Notes under the pieces: model-generated
Told to the model about the DNA's origin: nothing
The model's database searches: none
The model's input: the letters and a program-made list of their open reading frames with translations, nothing else
DNA from: Candidatus Desulfosporosinus nitrosoreducens
Lineage (GTDB): Bacteria; Bacillota; Desulfitobacteriia; Desulfitobacteriales; Desulfitobacteriaceae
NCBI RefSeq assembly: GCF_030954495.1
Contig: NZ_JAVHUW010000054.1
Location: forward strand, 1 to 64,000
Reading direction: 5' to 3'
DNA length: 64,000 bases
Shown here: one piece after another, positions 1 to 8,809 of the stretch
Numbering within the stretch: position 1 is the first letter of the stretch
Layout of the letters: each line of letters begins with the position of its first letter
Program-made: the position numbers and the translations under genes

Positions 1-165
1 GCCATTGAAAGAATGGATGACAAGATGCGCAATGCAGTGGAAGGAAAGTTTGGCGCAGGTAAAAGGAAATCTGGCGTTGATCGTATTGATGCGAAATTAA
101 AAGAAACGGCCGCGTGTATGATTAGCATGCAATTGTTTGTCATGAACTTGGAGCATAAGCTCTGA
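1..165 (+). CDS. IS5/IS1182-like transposase, C-terminal end (partial)
   Basis: The window opens inside a reading frame that runs in frame 1 for 54 codons to a TGA. The translated end contains RNAVEGKFGAGKR, then RIDAKLKET and a terminal FVMNLEHKL. This is the usual C-terminal pattern of IS5-superfamily DDE transposases, where the last catalytic Glu lies in the (R)NxVEGxFG segment. The N-terminal part is outside the window, so whether the element is intact cannot be judged. I could not place its right terminal inverted repeat; the hairpin at 258-316 is a possible boundary but was not proven. It lies next to a histidine-kinase scrap, which suggests that insertion and deletion have eroded this end. 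Confidence 0.72.
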   Translation, partial: AIERMDDKMRNAVEGKFGAGKRKSGVDRIDAKLKETAACMISMQLFVMNLEHKL

Positions 166-257
166 GTTCTTTTTGTGCAATTTTTGAAGAGGTATTTTAT
201 AGTGACAGATTTTGGTTTTTTGCTTGATTAAAGGGTTTGGTTAGCAAGCCCTAATTA

Positions 258-316
258 AACTCCGTTTATATTGACGGTTTATAAGCAAATATTATAAATC
301 AATATGAAACGGAGTT
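258..316. repeat. Long imperfect inverted repeat (hairpin)
   Basis: AACTCCGTTTATATTGA at 258-274 pairs with the reverse complement of 299-316, differing by a single inserted base. Inside it TTTATAA (278-284) pairs with TTATAAA (292-298) around a 7-nt loop. There is no strong T-run after it, so a classical terminator is unlikely. It sits between a transposase end and a gene remnant and could be an IS or MITE end, or an old operator. Confidence 0.6.
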
Positions 317-319
317 ACT

Positions 320-421
320 TTGAATAAAATACCGATAGCAGATGATGATGGGAATACCAAGATTCATAACGGCAGCATAAGTGTTGAAAGTGAACCCGGA
401 AAGGGTGTTTCTTTTCTGTGA
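320..421 (+). pseudogene. Two-component remnant: histidine-kinase C-terminal scrap
   Basis: A 33-codon frame starts at TTG, 6-8 nt after GGAG, and reads LNKIPIADDDGN followed by HNGSISVESEPGKG and a stop. The second part is the G2-box end of a histidine-kinase ATPase domain, which in intact proteins closes a domain of more than 100 residues. The first part looks like the beginning of a response-regulator receiver domain with its acidic DDD. The simplest reading is a deletion that joined the start of a response regulator to the end of a sensor kinase. It is unlikely to be functional. Confidence 0.5.
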
Positions 422-442
422 CACTGTCAAAAGGGTGAAACC

Positions 443-1762
443 CTACGAATTTTCTTGCAATAGTTTAAATTTAGCTACTGCTTCTGCCAGGTTTTGAGCC
501 ATTGCCACTAGAGATTCTATACTTACGCTAATACTTTCAATGGCTGTATTTTGTTTTTCGGTGGAATTAGCAGTTTCTTCAATACTTGCGGATGTTTCCT
601 CAGCAATTGAAGCAACTTGTTGAATGGAGGAATTAATTTGTCCATTATTTGTTTTAATATTTATCAAATTAGAGTTTACCTTCTCAATATGGGTAGCCAT
701 CTTATTAATTTCAGAAGCTATTAATTTAAAAGCTTCATTAGTATCTGAGATAAGATTTGTTCCTTTTTCAACCTGCTTATAGGCACCTTCCAAAGTATTA
801 CTTACAAGTTTACTTTCATTTTGAAGATTGCCAACGATATCGGTTATATCCATTATAGAATTGCCTGTTTGTTCAGCGAGTTTGCGAACCTCTTCGGCAA
901 CCACAGCAAAGCCCCTGCCGGTTTCACCTGCTCTTGCGGATTCAATAGCGGCGTTCAGAGCTAATAGGTTGGTTTGATCAGCTATAGATTTAATGACATC
1001 AACAAGTTTAGAAATTTCATGCGTATTTTTTTCAAGTTCATTTACCTTGCCTACGGAATCGCTAACAATTTCATTAATAATTTGTATTTGAGCAATGGAC
1101 TTGTCCATTTGCTCTGAACCATTTTGCGTGACATTCAAAACTATTGTTGAAGATTCTTCAAGATCTTTACTGCTTATACTTGCCTGCTCAATCAAGCTGT
1201 CAAGATTAACAATAGAATTGGCGACTTCGCTGGATGAATTTGCTTGTTCTTCTGAACCAGTTGCTATTTCTTGCATAGTTGAAGCAACTTGCCCGGACTG
1301 TTCTTTAATTTCTTTGGCCAGGATTGCTGCTTCAGCATTCTTGTTGGTTAATTCTTCAGAGACTGTTTTTACATGCGTAATCATGCTTCTTAAATTTTCA
1401 ATCATCACATTTATGGCCTGCGATAACTGACCAACCTCATCTGTGCTTTTTACCGTAATTGTCTGTGATAAGTTTCCCTGAGAAACCAAAAGAGTTACAT
1501 TCAAGGCATCTTTAAAGGGCTTGATTATCATCTTTATTGCTAATGACAAGATCAGGAATGTAACAATGATCAAATTCACAACCGTAGAAACTAATACTGC
1601 ATAGGCAGTGTTTTCAAGTCCGCTCATGTTAAGTAATTTGATAATATATCCGGAAATTATTGGACCAATAATTTGTGATATGACAATGACGAGAATGAGC
1701 TTTAAAAGTATACTGCTTCTAATCCTAATAACACCAAGTTTGGTAAGTTTGACATTCCCCAT
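443..1762 (-). CDS. Methyl-accepting chemotaxis protein without a sizeable sensor domain
   Basis: A chemoreceptor of 439 residues. Two hydrophobic segments lie near residues 17-43 and 52-77 with only a short loop between them, so there is almost no extracytoplasmic ligand domain. A HAMP domain follows (about 77-130), then a cytoplasmic methyl-accepting domain with the highly conserved hairpin tip ([19 protein letters not shown], then [18 protein letters not shown]). The signal is presumably sensed in the membrane or HAMP region, or comes from a partner protein. The longest frame starts at 1780, but AAAGGAG lies 8 nt before the ATG at 1762, inside the longer frame, so 1762 is preferred. It is monocistronic and points away from the downstream GNAT gene. 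Confidence 0.9.
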   Translation of the reverse strand: MGNVKLTKLGVIRIRSSILLKLILVIVISQIIGPIISGYIIKLLNMSGLENTAYAVLVSTVVNLIIVTFLILSLAIKMIIKPFKDALNVTLLVSQGNLSQTITVKSTDEVGQLSQAINVMIENLRSMITHVKTVSEELTNKNAEAAILAKEIKEQSGQVASTMQEIATGSEEQANSSSEVANSIVNLDSLIEQASISSKDLEESSTIVLNVTQNGSEQMDKSIAQIQIINEIVSDSVGKVNELEKNTHEISKLVDVIKSIADQTNLLALNAAIESARAGETGRGFAVVAEEVRKLAEQTGNSIMDITDIVGNLQNESKLVSNTLEGAYKQVEKGTNLISDTNEAFKLIASEINKMATHIEKVNSNLINIKTNNGQINSSIQQVASIAEETSASIEETANSTEKQNTAIESISVSIESLVAMAQNLAEAVAKFKLLQENS

Positions 1763-2119
1763 ATCTAGCTCTCCTTTCATGACGTTTATTTCCTATACAT
1801 ACTTCTTCAAAATTCGATTAAATCCTTTATTGGGGCAACATTTTTGAGAAGTCTTATAAATATCTACAAATAGCTGTGACCTTTTTACCGGACAGCCTTT
1901 TTTATAAGCCTAAAAGTTTTGGGGCGTTTAGGAGGTATCGGGCTGTTGATTATTCGTTAGAGTTTTCAAGGAAAATTAGAAGGAATATCCAGGAAACTTG
2001 TTGAATGTTGAGTACCATAGAGGGAGAAGAACGATAGAGTGTAATAGTTGTTTGGTAGCGAATTGTCGGTGGGAAATAGTTAAGATCCCCGAAGTAATAA
2101 AAAATAGGGGGAGTTGCAG
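1763..2119. other. Intergenic stretch, nothing firm
   Basis: An AT-rich stretch between the divergently transcribed chemoreceptor and GNAT genes. It should hold both promoters, but I found no convincing -35/-10 pair, operator or RNA structure. The short frame on the minus strand at 1950-2132 lacks a ribosome-binding site and looks random. Confidence 0.4.
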
Positions 2120-2674
2120 GTGAAAGAATCAATTTTGATTCCCTCGCTGGTTGAAACAGACAGATTAATAGTTCGTGATTCTACGATGGAAGAGTGTACG
2201 GCCCTTCAGCAACTTAACGAAGTCTCAGATTATATTGCCGCTTGGGTTGGCATGAAAACTGAACCCGATTATATCTACAAGTGCCTTACTGAAGGCTGCT
2301 TGCCGCCAGGCGGAAAAAATGAATTATATCAGGCCAAGTCCATTTATATTAAAGAAAACAGGAAGTTGATCGGTTTTTCTGAATTGTATCATGGTTATCC
2401 GGAGAAAGAAGTATTTTTCATTGGTTGGTTATTTATTCATCCGGATCATCAACACAAGGGTTATGCTCAGGAATTCGTAAATAATGTTGTTTTTGAAGCT
2501 TCAAGAATTGGATTTTATGCAGCAAGGGTCGGCGTACATTTAAAGAATTGGCCCGCGCTAAGGTTTTGGAGTCAACTGGGCTTTGATAAGATAATGGGAA
2601 TAATAGGCGATAGGGAGCATAGCGAAAATACTTATTCGGTACTGAAATTAGAGAAAAATTTACGTGAGATGTGA
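2120..2674 (+). CDS. GNAT family N-acetyltransferase
   Basis: A GCN5-type acetyltransferase of 184 residues, using acetyl-CoA on an unknown amine. The acetyl-CoA-binding motif A is visible as IHPDHQHKGYAQEFV, preceded by the beta-strand FFIGWLF and followed by a C-terminal motif B (NWPALRFWSQLGF). GTG at 2120 is preferred because GGGGGAG lies 6 nt before it; the TTG at 2114 directly abuts the Shine-Dalgarno sequence. The following three genes are on the same strand with gaps of about 40-60 nt and may be co-transcribed. A second, different GNAT gene lies at the far end of the window. Confidence 0.85.
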   Translation: MKESILIPSLVETDRLIVRDSTMEECTALQQLNEVSDYIAAWVGMKTEPDYIYKCLTEGCLPPGGKNELYQAKSIYIKENRKLIGFSELYHGYPEKEVFFIGWLFIHPDHQHKGYAQEFVNNVVFEASRIGFYAARVGVHLKNWPALRFWSQLGFDKIMGIIGDREHSENTYSVLKLEKNLREM

Positions 2675-2731
2675 GTTCAGGAACGTCTCCAACGGTAAAT
2701 TATTTGTCGCTGATTCTGGAAGGCGGTTAGA

Positions 2732-3046
2732 ATGAAAAAATTCATCGGATTAGTAATAGTTTTATTCATTCTTACCAGTAGTGAAGTAAGTTACTTCCAA
2801 TCGAATATTAGAACGGGAACTGTCCTTGGCTGGAATAATAAACTGTATACGATTATGTCCCAAACAAACGCGTCTGATGCAGGTAATAAACTTGGAGAGG
2901 TCTCGTACCACGGGAGGGAATCCGGCTTGTATTCTATCTTTGAATTTCGAAAAACTAATCCTGAAAACAGCATTATGTTTGAAGCCCCGAATGGCAAATA
3001 TTATAGGGCGATTAGTTCACCAAACGAGGGAGTAACAGGGAAATAG
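2732..3046 (+). CDS. Small exported protein of unknown function
   Basis: A 104-residue product that I do not recognise. The N-terminus has two lysines and a hydrophobic run (FIGLVIVLFILTSS), consistent with a signal peptide or a single membrane anchor. The remainder is hydrophilic, rich in Asn, Ser, Gly and Tyr, and has no cysteine, so it is not a lipoprotein. GGAAGG lies about 9 nt before the ATG. It lies between an acetyltransferase and an HD hydrolase in the same direction. The function is open. Confidence 0.6.
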   Translation: MKKFIGLVIVLFILTSSEVSYFQSNIRTGTVLGWNNKLYTIMSQTNASDAGNKLGEVSYHGRESGLYSIFEFRKTNPENSIMFEAPNGKYYRAISSPNEGVTGK

Positions 3047-3083
3047 CGAGTGATTCTCTGCACAAAGGTGAAGAGGTGATTCT

Positions 3084-3710
3084 GTGATATTAGAGGCGTT
3101 TGAATCTGTTGTCATACCGGAATTAACTAACGATTTTAAGACTAATATCGAAAATTTGTTTACCAGCAACCATAAGCAAGCAATATACAGGCATGTTCAG
3201 CGTGTAGCCACTACCAATAGTGAGATAGCCGAAAAATTTCATTTGAATAAAGAAGTGTGTATACAAGCGGCGTATTGTCACGATATAGCCGGTATTATCA
3301 ACGAGAACCATATGCTGCAATACGCCAGAGATTATAATATGCCTCTGGATGTAGCAGAAGAAAAGTATCCGTTTTTATTGCACCAAAGATTTTCTGCTCT
3401 GCTTGCAATGGATATGTTTAAAATTAATGATGAAAGAATATTATCGGCAATAGCATATCATTCAACTTTAAAATCAAATCCTTCTCAATATGATATGGCG
3501 CTGTTTGTGGCTGATAAGTTATCCTGGGATCAGGATGGGGCGCCACCTTATTTGCAAATTATTCAAAGTGAAATAGATAAATCGTTATACCATGCTTCCT
3601 TGGCGTATATTGAATTCGTGCTAAACCACAATATGATTCTTTATCCTCACCATTGGTTGGTTGAGGCTTATGAATGGTTAAAAATGTATCGCTGTGATGG
3701 TTTTAACTAG
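3084..3710 (+). CDS. HD-domain hydrolase, YqeK-like
   Basis: A 208-residue metal-dependent phosphohydrolase of the HD superfamily. The visible metal ligands follow the YqeK pattern: YRHVQRV near residue 38, the HD pair in AAYCHDIAG near 65, LLHQRFSALLA, IAYHST, and the closing Asp in FVADK. YqeK proteins hydrolyse diadenosine tetraphosphate symmetrically, so that is the best guess. The C-terminal third is more divergent and the usual nadD/rsfS neighbours of yqeK are absent, so this may be a paralogue with another nucleotide or phosphate substrate. GTG start at 3084, with AGAGGTGAT just upstream. Confidence 0.78.
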   Translation: MILEAFESVVIPELTNDFKTNIENLFTSNHKQAIYRHVQRVATTNSEIAEKFHLNKEVCIQAAYCHDIAGIINENHMLQYARDYNMPLDVAEEKYPFLLHQRFSALLAMDMFKINDERILSAIAYHSTLKSNPSQYDMALFVADKLSWDQDGAPPYLQIIQSEIDKSLYHASLAYIEFVLNHNMILYPHHWLVEAYEWLKMYRCDGFN

Positions 3711-3749
3711 TTTACATTCATTTACTAGGGGTGCGAACAGCGGGAAAAA

Positions 3750-4460
3750 ATGGGGAATACAAAAATGAAAACTATTGGTTTAATTGGTGGAATGAGTTGG
3801 GAATCTACTGCTACGTATTATCTTGAGATAAACCGTTACATCAACCAAAAATTGGGTGGCTACTATAGTGCAAAATGTATTTTGTATAATGTTCAATATC
3901 AGGATATAAAGGATGTTCATAAAAATGGAGACTGGGATCGCGCCGGTGACATTTTAGCGGAAGCAGCCTTATTCCTGAAAGCGGCTGGGGCTGATTTCAT
4001 AATATTAGCTACAAATACAATGCATATTGTAGCGCCAAGAATTAAGGCGGCCGTTGACCTTCCTTTTTTACATATAGCGGACGTTACGGCAGATCGGCTT
4101 ATTCAAGATAACATAAAAATGGTGGCCTTATTGGGTACGCGCTTTACTCTGGAGAAAGATTTCTATAAAAAGGTGCTCGAAGCTCGCGGTATCAATGTCC
4201 TGATTCCCGCAAAGAATCACATTGAAAAAATCCATGAGATTATAAACAAAGAGCTGATTTTAGGCAAAATTGAAGCGTCATCTCGCGATTGTTTCAAGAG
4301 CATTATTCTTGAGCTTCAGAAACGAGGCGCACAGGGAGTTATTTTGGGGTGCACGGAAATTGGTCTTCTAATTAAGCAGGAGGACAGTGTTTTACCTGTA
4401 TATGACACGGCGCTTTTGCATGCGGATGCCGCGGCGGACTATGCTTTAAGCAATTTCTAG
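3750..4460 (+). CDS. Aspartate/glutamate racemase family protein (YgeA/RacX type)
   Basis: A 236-residue cytoplasmic amino-acid racemase of the Asp/Glu/hydantoin racemase family. It begins with KTIGLIGGMSWESTATYY, the signature of the YgeA/RacX group, and carries TNTMH near residue 90 and GCTEIGLL near residue 200. In the E. coli homologue the catalytic pair is reported to be Thr/Cys rather than Cys/Cys. The Thr of TNTMH and the Cys of GCTE are both present here, while the position before TNT is Ala. Likely role: making D- or L-Asp/Glu. The ATG at 3765 is an alternative start with GGGGA upstream; the longer form is kept with low certainty. Confidence 0.88.
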   Translation: MGNTKMKTIGLIGGMSWESTATYYLEINRYINQKLGGYYSAKCILYNVQYQDIKDVHKNGDWDRAGDILAEAALFLKAAGADFIILATNTMHIVAPRIKAAVDLPFLHIADVTADRLIQDNIKMVALLGTRFTLEKDFYKKVLEARGINVLIPAKNHIEKIHEIINKELILGKIEASSRDCFKSIILELQKRGAQGVILGCTEIGLLIKQEDSVLPVYDTALLHADAAADYALSNF

Positions 4461-4704
4461 GCTTTAAGATTACAACTTGAAGGCTGTGCTGGTAAATTAA
4501 TTACTGATTATTCATATATCAATGGAAATTTGTTTTATAGAACTACCTTTAGCGGAACTCTCAAGTCCCTTTTGCAAATCGAAAAAATATATTATTCGGA
4601 CTCATTAGTGGGACGACATTCTGAGAAGGTTGTTAAGGCTTGTCACCAATAGGATGAACCATTTAAAGAAAATCCACCCTGCAAGGCTGATTGGGGAGGT
4701 TAAA

Positions 4705-5118
4705 TTGATTCAAGGCATAAGCCATTTGACGTTTATCGTCAAGGATATTGAAATTGCATCTGTTTTTTTTCGATCAATCTTTGATGCCAAAGAAATATAT
4801 TCTAGTGAAGAAAAGACTTTTTCATTATCTAAAGAAAAGTTTTTTCTCATTAATGATCTGTGGATTGCAGTAATGGAAGGGGAATCATTATCTGATCGTT
4901 CCTATAATCACGTTGCCTTTAAGATCAATGACGAGGAATTTGACATTTATGAGACAAAAATACGGGCCTTGGGAGTAGATTTTAAGTCTCCTCGACCAAG
5001 GATTGAGGGTGAAGGCCGTTCGTTGTACTTTTATGATTTTGATAATCATCTTTTTGAACTACACACAGGGACGCTTGCGGAAAGGTTACTTCGCTATTCC
5101 TTGGGTACCTGTGAATAG
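4705..5118 (+). CDS. fosX: Fosfomycin resistance hydrolase FosX
   Basis: A 137-residue glyoxalase-fold (vicinal oxygen chelate) enzyme. The sequence shows the FosX blocks GISHLTFIVKDI, TFSLSKEKFFLI, YNHVAFKI, PRPRIEGEGRSLYFYDFD and LFELHTGTLAERL. FosX is a Mn2+-dependent epoxide hydrolase that opens fosfomycin with water; the metal ligands (His of ISH, His of YNH, Glu of FELH) are all present. The upstream frame runs to 4630, but GGGGAGG lies 5 nt before the TTG at 4705 and the homologous protein begins there. It is probably an intrinsic, chromosomal resistance gene, since nothing mobile flanks it. Confidence 0.93.
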   Translation: MIQGISHLTFIVKDIEIASVFFRSIFDAKEIYSSEEKTFSLSKEKFFLINDLWIAVMEGESLSDRSYNHVAFKINDEEFDIYETKIRALGVDFKSPRPRIEGEGRSLYFYDFDNHLFELHTGTLAERLLRYSLGTCE

Positions 5119-5208
5119 GCTTAGCGCATCACAGATATTTACCGGCAACAAACCAAGCTATTCTGCCGGGGGCGTCGTTTTTAGAACATTGGGCGAGGGA
5201 GTGTTAAA

Positions 5209-5661
5209 ATGGATAAAATTATAGAACGGCTAAATTATTTAATCGAGATACTTCCATTAAAGGTAAATGAGTTTTCGGAAGAAGAATTCTCTGTAAAGTT
5301 GTCGAATAAGTGGTCGAAGAAAGAAATATTGGGGCATTTATGTGATTCTGCTACAAATAATCACCATAGGTTTATTAGAATTCAATTTGAGGTGCAACCC
5401 TTTGTCAGCACTTCCTATGATCAAAACAACTGGGTCTTAATTCAGGACTACCAGACGATATCAACTGTTGATATCGTTGACTTTTGGCTGGCTTTAAACA
5501 GACAAATTATCAGAGTTATTTCAAAGCTTCCGGAAGAAAAACTTTCTTATCAATGTAGTGTTGGCGATAATAAATCCTTTACTTTACTAGGACTAATTCA
5601 AGATTATCTAAGGCATATGGAGCATCACCTTAATCAAATATTCGGTACATCTGACCTGTGA
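5209..5661 (+). CDS. DinB-like (DinB_2) protein
   Basis: A 150-residue four-helix-bundle protein of the DinB/YfiT superfamily. Visible are KWSKKEILGHLCDSATNNHHRF, with the first metal-binding His, and HMEHHLNQIF at the end with the other two histidines, giving the His-His-His metal site typical of the fold. Many relatives are thiol-dependent transferases (bacillithiol or mycothiol S-transferases), but the substrate cannot be read from sequence. AGGGAG lies 7 nt before the ATG. A terminator follows at 5736, so this is probably the end of the transcript that includes fosX. Confidence 0.8.
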   Translation: MDKIIERLNYLIEILPLKVNEFSEEEFSVKLSNKWSKKEILGHLCDSATNNHHRFIRIQFEVQPFVSTSYDQNNWVLIQDYQTISTVDIVDFWLALNRQIIRVISKLPEEKLSYQCSVGDNKSFTLLGLIQDYLRHMEHHLNQIFGTSDL

Positions 5662-5735
5662 GTTACCTTTTTCCTGCCCAGTGTACCTGTTAGCTAGGGA
5701 AGAGGATTAAGAAAATAAGATGAAGAATTGTCAAC

Positions 5736-5759
5736 ACCGGAGCATTGAACTCCGGTTTT
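5736..5759 (+). terminator. Rho-independent terminator after the DinB-like gene
   Basis: ACCGGAG pairs with CTCCGGT around a 7-nt loop, followed by TTTTC. Confidence 0.7.
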
Positions 5760-5876
5760 CAGGGTTTAGCGAAAAACAAATTGCAGGAGATCAAGGAAAT
5801 TTGTGGAATGATAAGGTGTAGATAGGTTGGTTGCCAATATATCGCCATGTAAAAAGCCTTTTTAGGGGTGAGGGAA

Positions 5877-7043
5877 ATGCAGGATCAATATGCCTTTGTG
5901 AGTGAATATGGTAATTACGATTTTGACTTTACAAAGGAAGGAGTATCTACACATTTTATAGTCACTGCAATTATTGTAGATGGAAATAAACTAGAAGGCG
6001 TAAGAGGTCAGGTAGAGTCAATCCGCCAAAAGTATTTTCCAACCGGAGAAATAAGCTCAATTAAGGTTTCAGAGGATGACGAGCAAAGGCTTTTAATTCT
6101 TAAGAGTTTAGCGAGTGTTGATTTTCATATCTTCAGTATGGTCGTCGATAAGAAGAAATTAAATTTGGAGGGAGGATTAGGCTATAAACGATCATTTCAT
6201 AAATATTTGAACGGACGCGTTCACGATGAACTATACACAACCTTTTCTAACTTAAAGTTGGTTGCGCGTCAGCATGAGAGCAAGGAATTTATGGAGGGAT
6301 TTGTTGCCTACGTTAATAAAAAGCATATTCCAAATTTATTTTCACAAGCTGAATTTGGGTTTGTAGACAGTAAAGATGAACTATTAATTCAAGTTGCCGA
6401 TTTTATAGGTGCTACACTTGCGAAACACTTTGAGGAAAAGACATTATCTGCAAAGGAAAAAACGTCGTCCTCAAGCTATGAAGATTTCTGGGGGCTAATT
6501 AGCAACAAGATAATCGGCCTGAGAGAATGGCCAAATCAATTTCAGGATTTTATGGCAGATATCAAAACTCAGGGAATCTTCAATGATATTATAGCCAGGC
6601 AATCGGTTGCTTTGGCCTTACAGTATATATCATCTAATGAAGGCTCTATGGCACCGTTCGTACGGGATCAGGCCAATTTTCTAAGATTTCTTTTATTAAA
6701 TCTTCGTATCGAACCCAATAAATATGTTTCAACCATGGAGATCATAAAAAACCTGAGTAAGCTGCGTGGCAGATCACTAACTCCTTATTATCTTCGATCG
6801 CGCATAGTGGGCAAGTTAAGGGATGAGGGTCTGTTAATTGCCAGCAGTGACAAAGGGTATAAACTACCCGTCTCTGAAGCTGACCTATTTGACTTTGTAA
6901 ATCATAGCAATTTAATAGTACAACCTATGCTTCTGCGGCTTGAAAAATGTCGTAACCAAATATTGCTTGCTACCAAGAATGGACTCGATATCCTGGATAG
7001 ACCTGAATATGAACGATTAGGAAGGTTCTTCAGAGAAGAGTAA
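5877..7043 (+). CDS. DUF3800 domain protein with C-terminal winged helix
   Basis: A 388-residue protein. The N-terminal half fits DUF3800, a RNase-H-like family often found near mobile or defence genes: YAFVSEYGNYDF occupies the position where most members have an Asp-Glu-Ser-Gly motif, and LLIQVADFIGATLAKHF is the characteristic second motif (about residues 170-190). The usual first Asp is Ser here, so catalytic activity is uncertain. The C-terminal part (about 235-345) is helical and looks like a winged-helix domain. GGGGTGA lies 6 nt before the ATG at 5877; the GTG at 5868 is less likely. No partner gene is adjacent, and terminators lie on both sides. Confidence 0.72.
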   Translation: MQDQYAFVSEYGNYDFDFTKEGVSTHFIVTAIIVDGNKLEGVRGQVESIRQKYFPTGEISSIKVSEDDEQRLLILKSLASVDFHIFSMVVDKKKLNLEGGLGYKRSFHKYLNGRVHDELYTTFSNLKLVARQHESKEFMEGFVAYVNKKHIPNLFSQAEFGFVDSKDELLIQVADFIGATLAKHFEEKTLSAKEKTSSSSYEDFWGLISNKIIGLREWPNQFQDFMADIKTQGIFNDIIARQSVALALQYISSNEGSMAPFVRDQANFLRFLLLNLRIEPNKYVSTMEIIKNLSKLRGRSLTPYYLRSRIVGKLRDEGLLIASSDKGYKLPVSEADLFDFVNHSNLIVQPMLLRLEKCRNQILLATKNGLDILDRPEYERLGRFFREE

Positions 7044-7121
7044 TATTTTCCCCCAAAGTAACTCTTGGCGGAAAACGTTTATTTTTAGAAATCACAAATA
7101 GCGACAGACCAATTAAAAAAG

Positions 7122-7156
7122 AAAAACCGCCAGAACTTAATGTTTCAGCGGTTTTT
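7122..7156. terminator. Bidirectional terminator
   Basis: AAAAACCGC (7122-7130) pairs with GCGGTTTTT (7148-7156), with an A-rich run before it and Ts after it. It separates the DUF3800 gene from the convergent MFS gene and can serve both. Confidence 0.8.
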
Positions 7157-7217
7157 CTACCCCCTAAATTACTAGAGCCACAAGTACTAAAATAATATGC
7201 TCTCATTAGGCTGATTT

Positions 7218-8603
7218 TCAGGAAATTTCCTCCAGAGATTTGCCGCCTGTTTTTAGCCCCCATAGTAATAAAACGATTACAGGGATGCAAACCAAAATCG
7301 CCACCATATTGTAAACACCGGTAAATTTATATTGAGCAAAAACGATGGGAATATATAATTGAAGAACAGAAGTTGCCAAACGCCCTGCCGAATTATGAAT
7401 TCCGGTAGAGGTATTCCGCATTTTTGTCGGATAATTCTCAGCAATGTAACTAAAGGTTATGAAGTTCATAGCCATATTGACAGCGATCAAAAGGAAGCCA
7501 CAAATTACAATCGGAGCAAAGCCTTTTATTTGTCCAAAGATCACGGCTAATACCGCCACAGAAATAGCCATCACTGCCATCGGAATCTTCCGGCCGCCCT
7601 TGTCAGCGATCAGGGAGGATAAATAGCAGCCGGCCGGGACGCCAAACATAAGGAGAGAGGAAGCTGTTAAAGCATCATTAACGCTTAAACCTCTTTGGTT
7701 TAACAAAGTCGGTGTCCAGTTTGTAATAACAAAACCGGCAGGAACCGTCAGGAGAACAAAGAAGAGGATGACTAAGGTTCTTTTAAGATACTTCGGTGAC
7801 AATATACCCGCCAAAACGTCCACTGTTTTAACCCGGGGCTCAACTATAGAAGCAGCTTCAGTTAAATCGACCTTTACATTCGTTAATTGTTCAATGACTT
7901 TTTCGGCTGATTCTTTTTTGCCTTTAGTAACTAACCAACGCGGCGATTCTTTTAAATATTTGATACCCATGATGAAGCCGATAAGTCCGACTCCGCCCAA
8001 GAAGAAAATATAGCGCCAGGCTTCAGGGCTCAGGGGAATAACGACGCGGCACAATAATCCCACTAAAGGAGCCGCCATAAAGCCAATTGAAGCAGTTAAG
8101 CTTTGCCACTTGCCACGAGTGGCCGCGGGGGCCATCTCCGCAATATAGACTTGAGAAGTGACCATCATACAGAAAACACCAAAACCGGTTATAGCTCGGG
8201 TTATCGTAAAAATTTCAACATTTTGAGCAAATCCGTTAGCGATGGAACCGAAAGAGAAGAGAAGAATCGCACCTAAGAATGTCTTTCTGCGGCCAATAAA
8301 GTCTGAAATTACGCCGCCCGTCAATCCACCGAGGGTCATGGCCACAAAATAGGCGAAATTGATTTTCCCAATCGCTGCCATATTAATCCCCCAGCTTTTC
8401 ATTAAGGCGGGAGCAATAAAGCCGAAATTCCAATTATCCATTTGCTCAAAGAAATAGGCTAACATAATAATGAAAAATAATAACTTATGGATTGAGGTAA
8501 CATCTAAACCGTCAAAGTAATTATTGCTGATCTTAGCGTTTTTGGCTGAAGCACCTGGAAGGTTTATAGAATGGTGATCTTTCTCACGTACCTCTACTGA
8601 CAT
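7218..8603 (-). CDS. MFS transporter, aromatic acid/sugar-acid type (ASST locus 1)
   Basis: A 12-helix major-facilitator carrier of 461 residues. It has the MFS motif GGVISDFIGRRKTFLGA between helices 2 and 3 and the second-half equivalent SSLIADKGGRKIP, with an ESPRWLVTKGKK loop typical of the aromatic acid:H+ and sugar-porter groups. GGGGAGG precedes the ATG by about 9 nt. It is a clear paralogue of the MFS gene at 25474: both begin with NNYFDGLxVT and share SYFFEQ/AYFFEQ, FTITRALTGFG-type and KSLEE endings. Each of the two lies next to an ASST-family gene, which suggests import of the sulfated aromatic donor or acceptor (inference). It lies 206 nt downstream of the lysR gene on the same strand. 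Confidence 0.88.
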   Translation of the reverse strand: MSVEVREKDHHSINLPGASAKNAKISNNYFDGLDVTSIHKLLFFIIMLAYFFEQMDNWNFGFIAPALMKSWGINMAAIGKINFAYFVAMTLGGLTGGVISDFIGRRKTFLGAILLFSFGSIANGFAQNVEIFTITRAITGFGVFCMMVTSQVYIAEMAPAATRGKWQSLTASIGFMAAPLVGLLCRVVIPLSPEAWRYIFFLGGVGLIGFIMGIKYLKESPRWLVTKGKKESAEKVIEQLTNVKVDLTEAASIVEPRVKTVDVLAGILSPKYLKRTLVILFFVLLTVPAGFVITNWTPTLLNQRGLSVNDALTASSLLMFGVPAGCYLSSLIADKGGRKIPMAVMAISVAVLAVIFGQIKGFAPIVICGFLLIAVNMAMNFITFSYIAENYPTKMRNTSTGIHNSAGRLATSVLQLYIPIVFAQYKFTGVYNMVAILVCIPVIVLLLWGLKTGGKSLEEIS

Positions 8604-8809
8604 AACCTATCCCTCCCCTAAGATTTTTGTGAATTATTTCATCAGTGAATGTACCAAACTCCCTTTGCTCTTTGCTTATTATTTTGATTTAAGTAGTTTT
8701 GTTAAGCTCCTTTCTTTTTGCTTGTACTTGTTCTCTCAATCGTATTATACATAATCCTAATAGCACCATATAACAGAACCTTATTGTCTTTTCCCACAAC
8801 AAAAAGTAG

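Noticed and set aside
5877-7043. Anti-phage defence locus around the DUF3800 gene
   Set aside because: DUF3800 proteins occur near defence genes, but this one is a single gene between terminators with no nuclease, methylase or NTPase partner.
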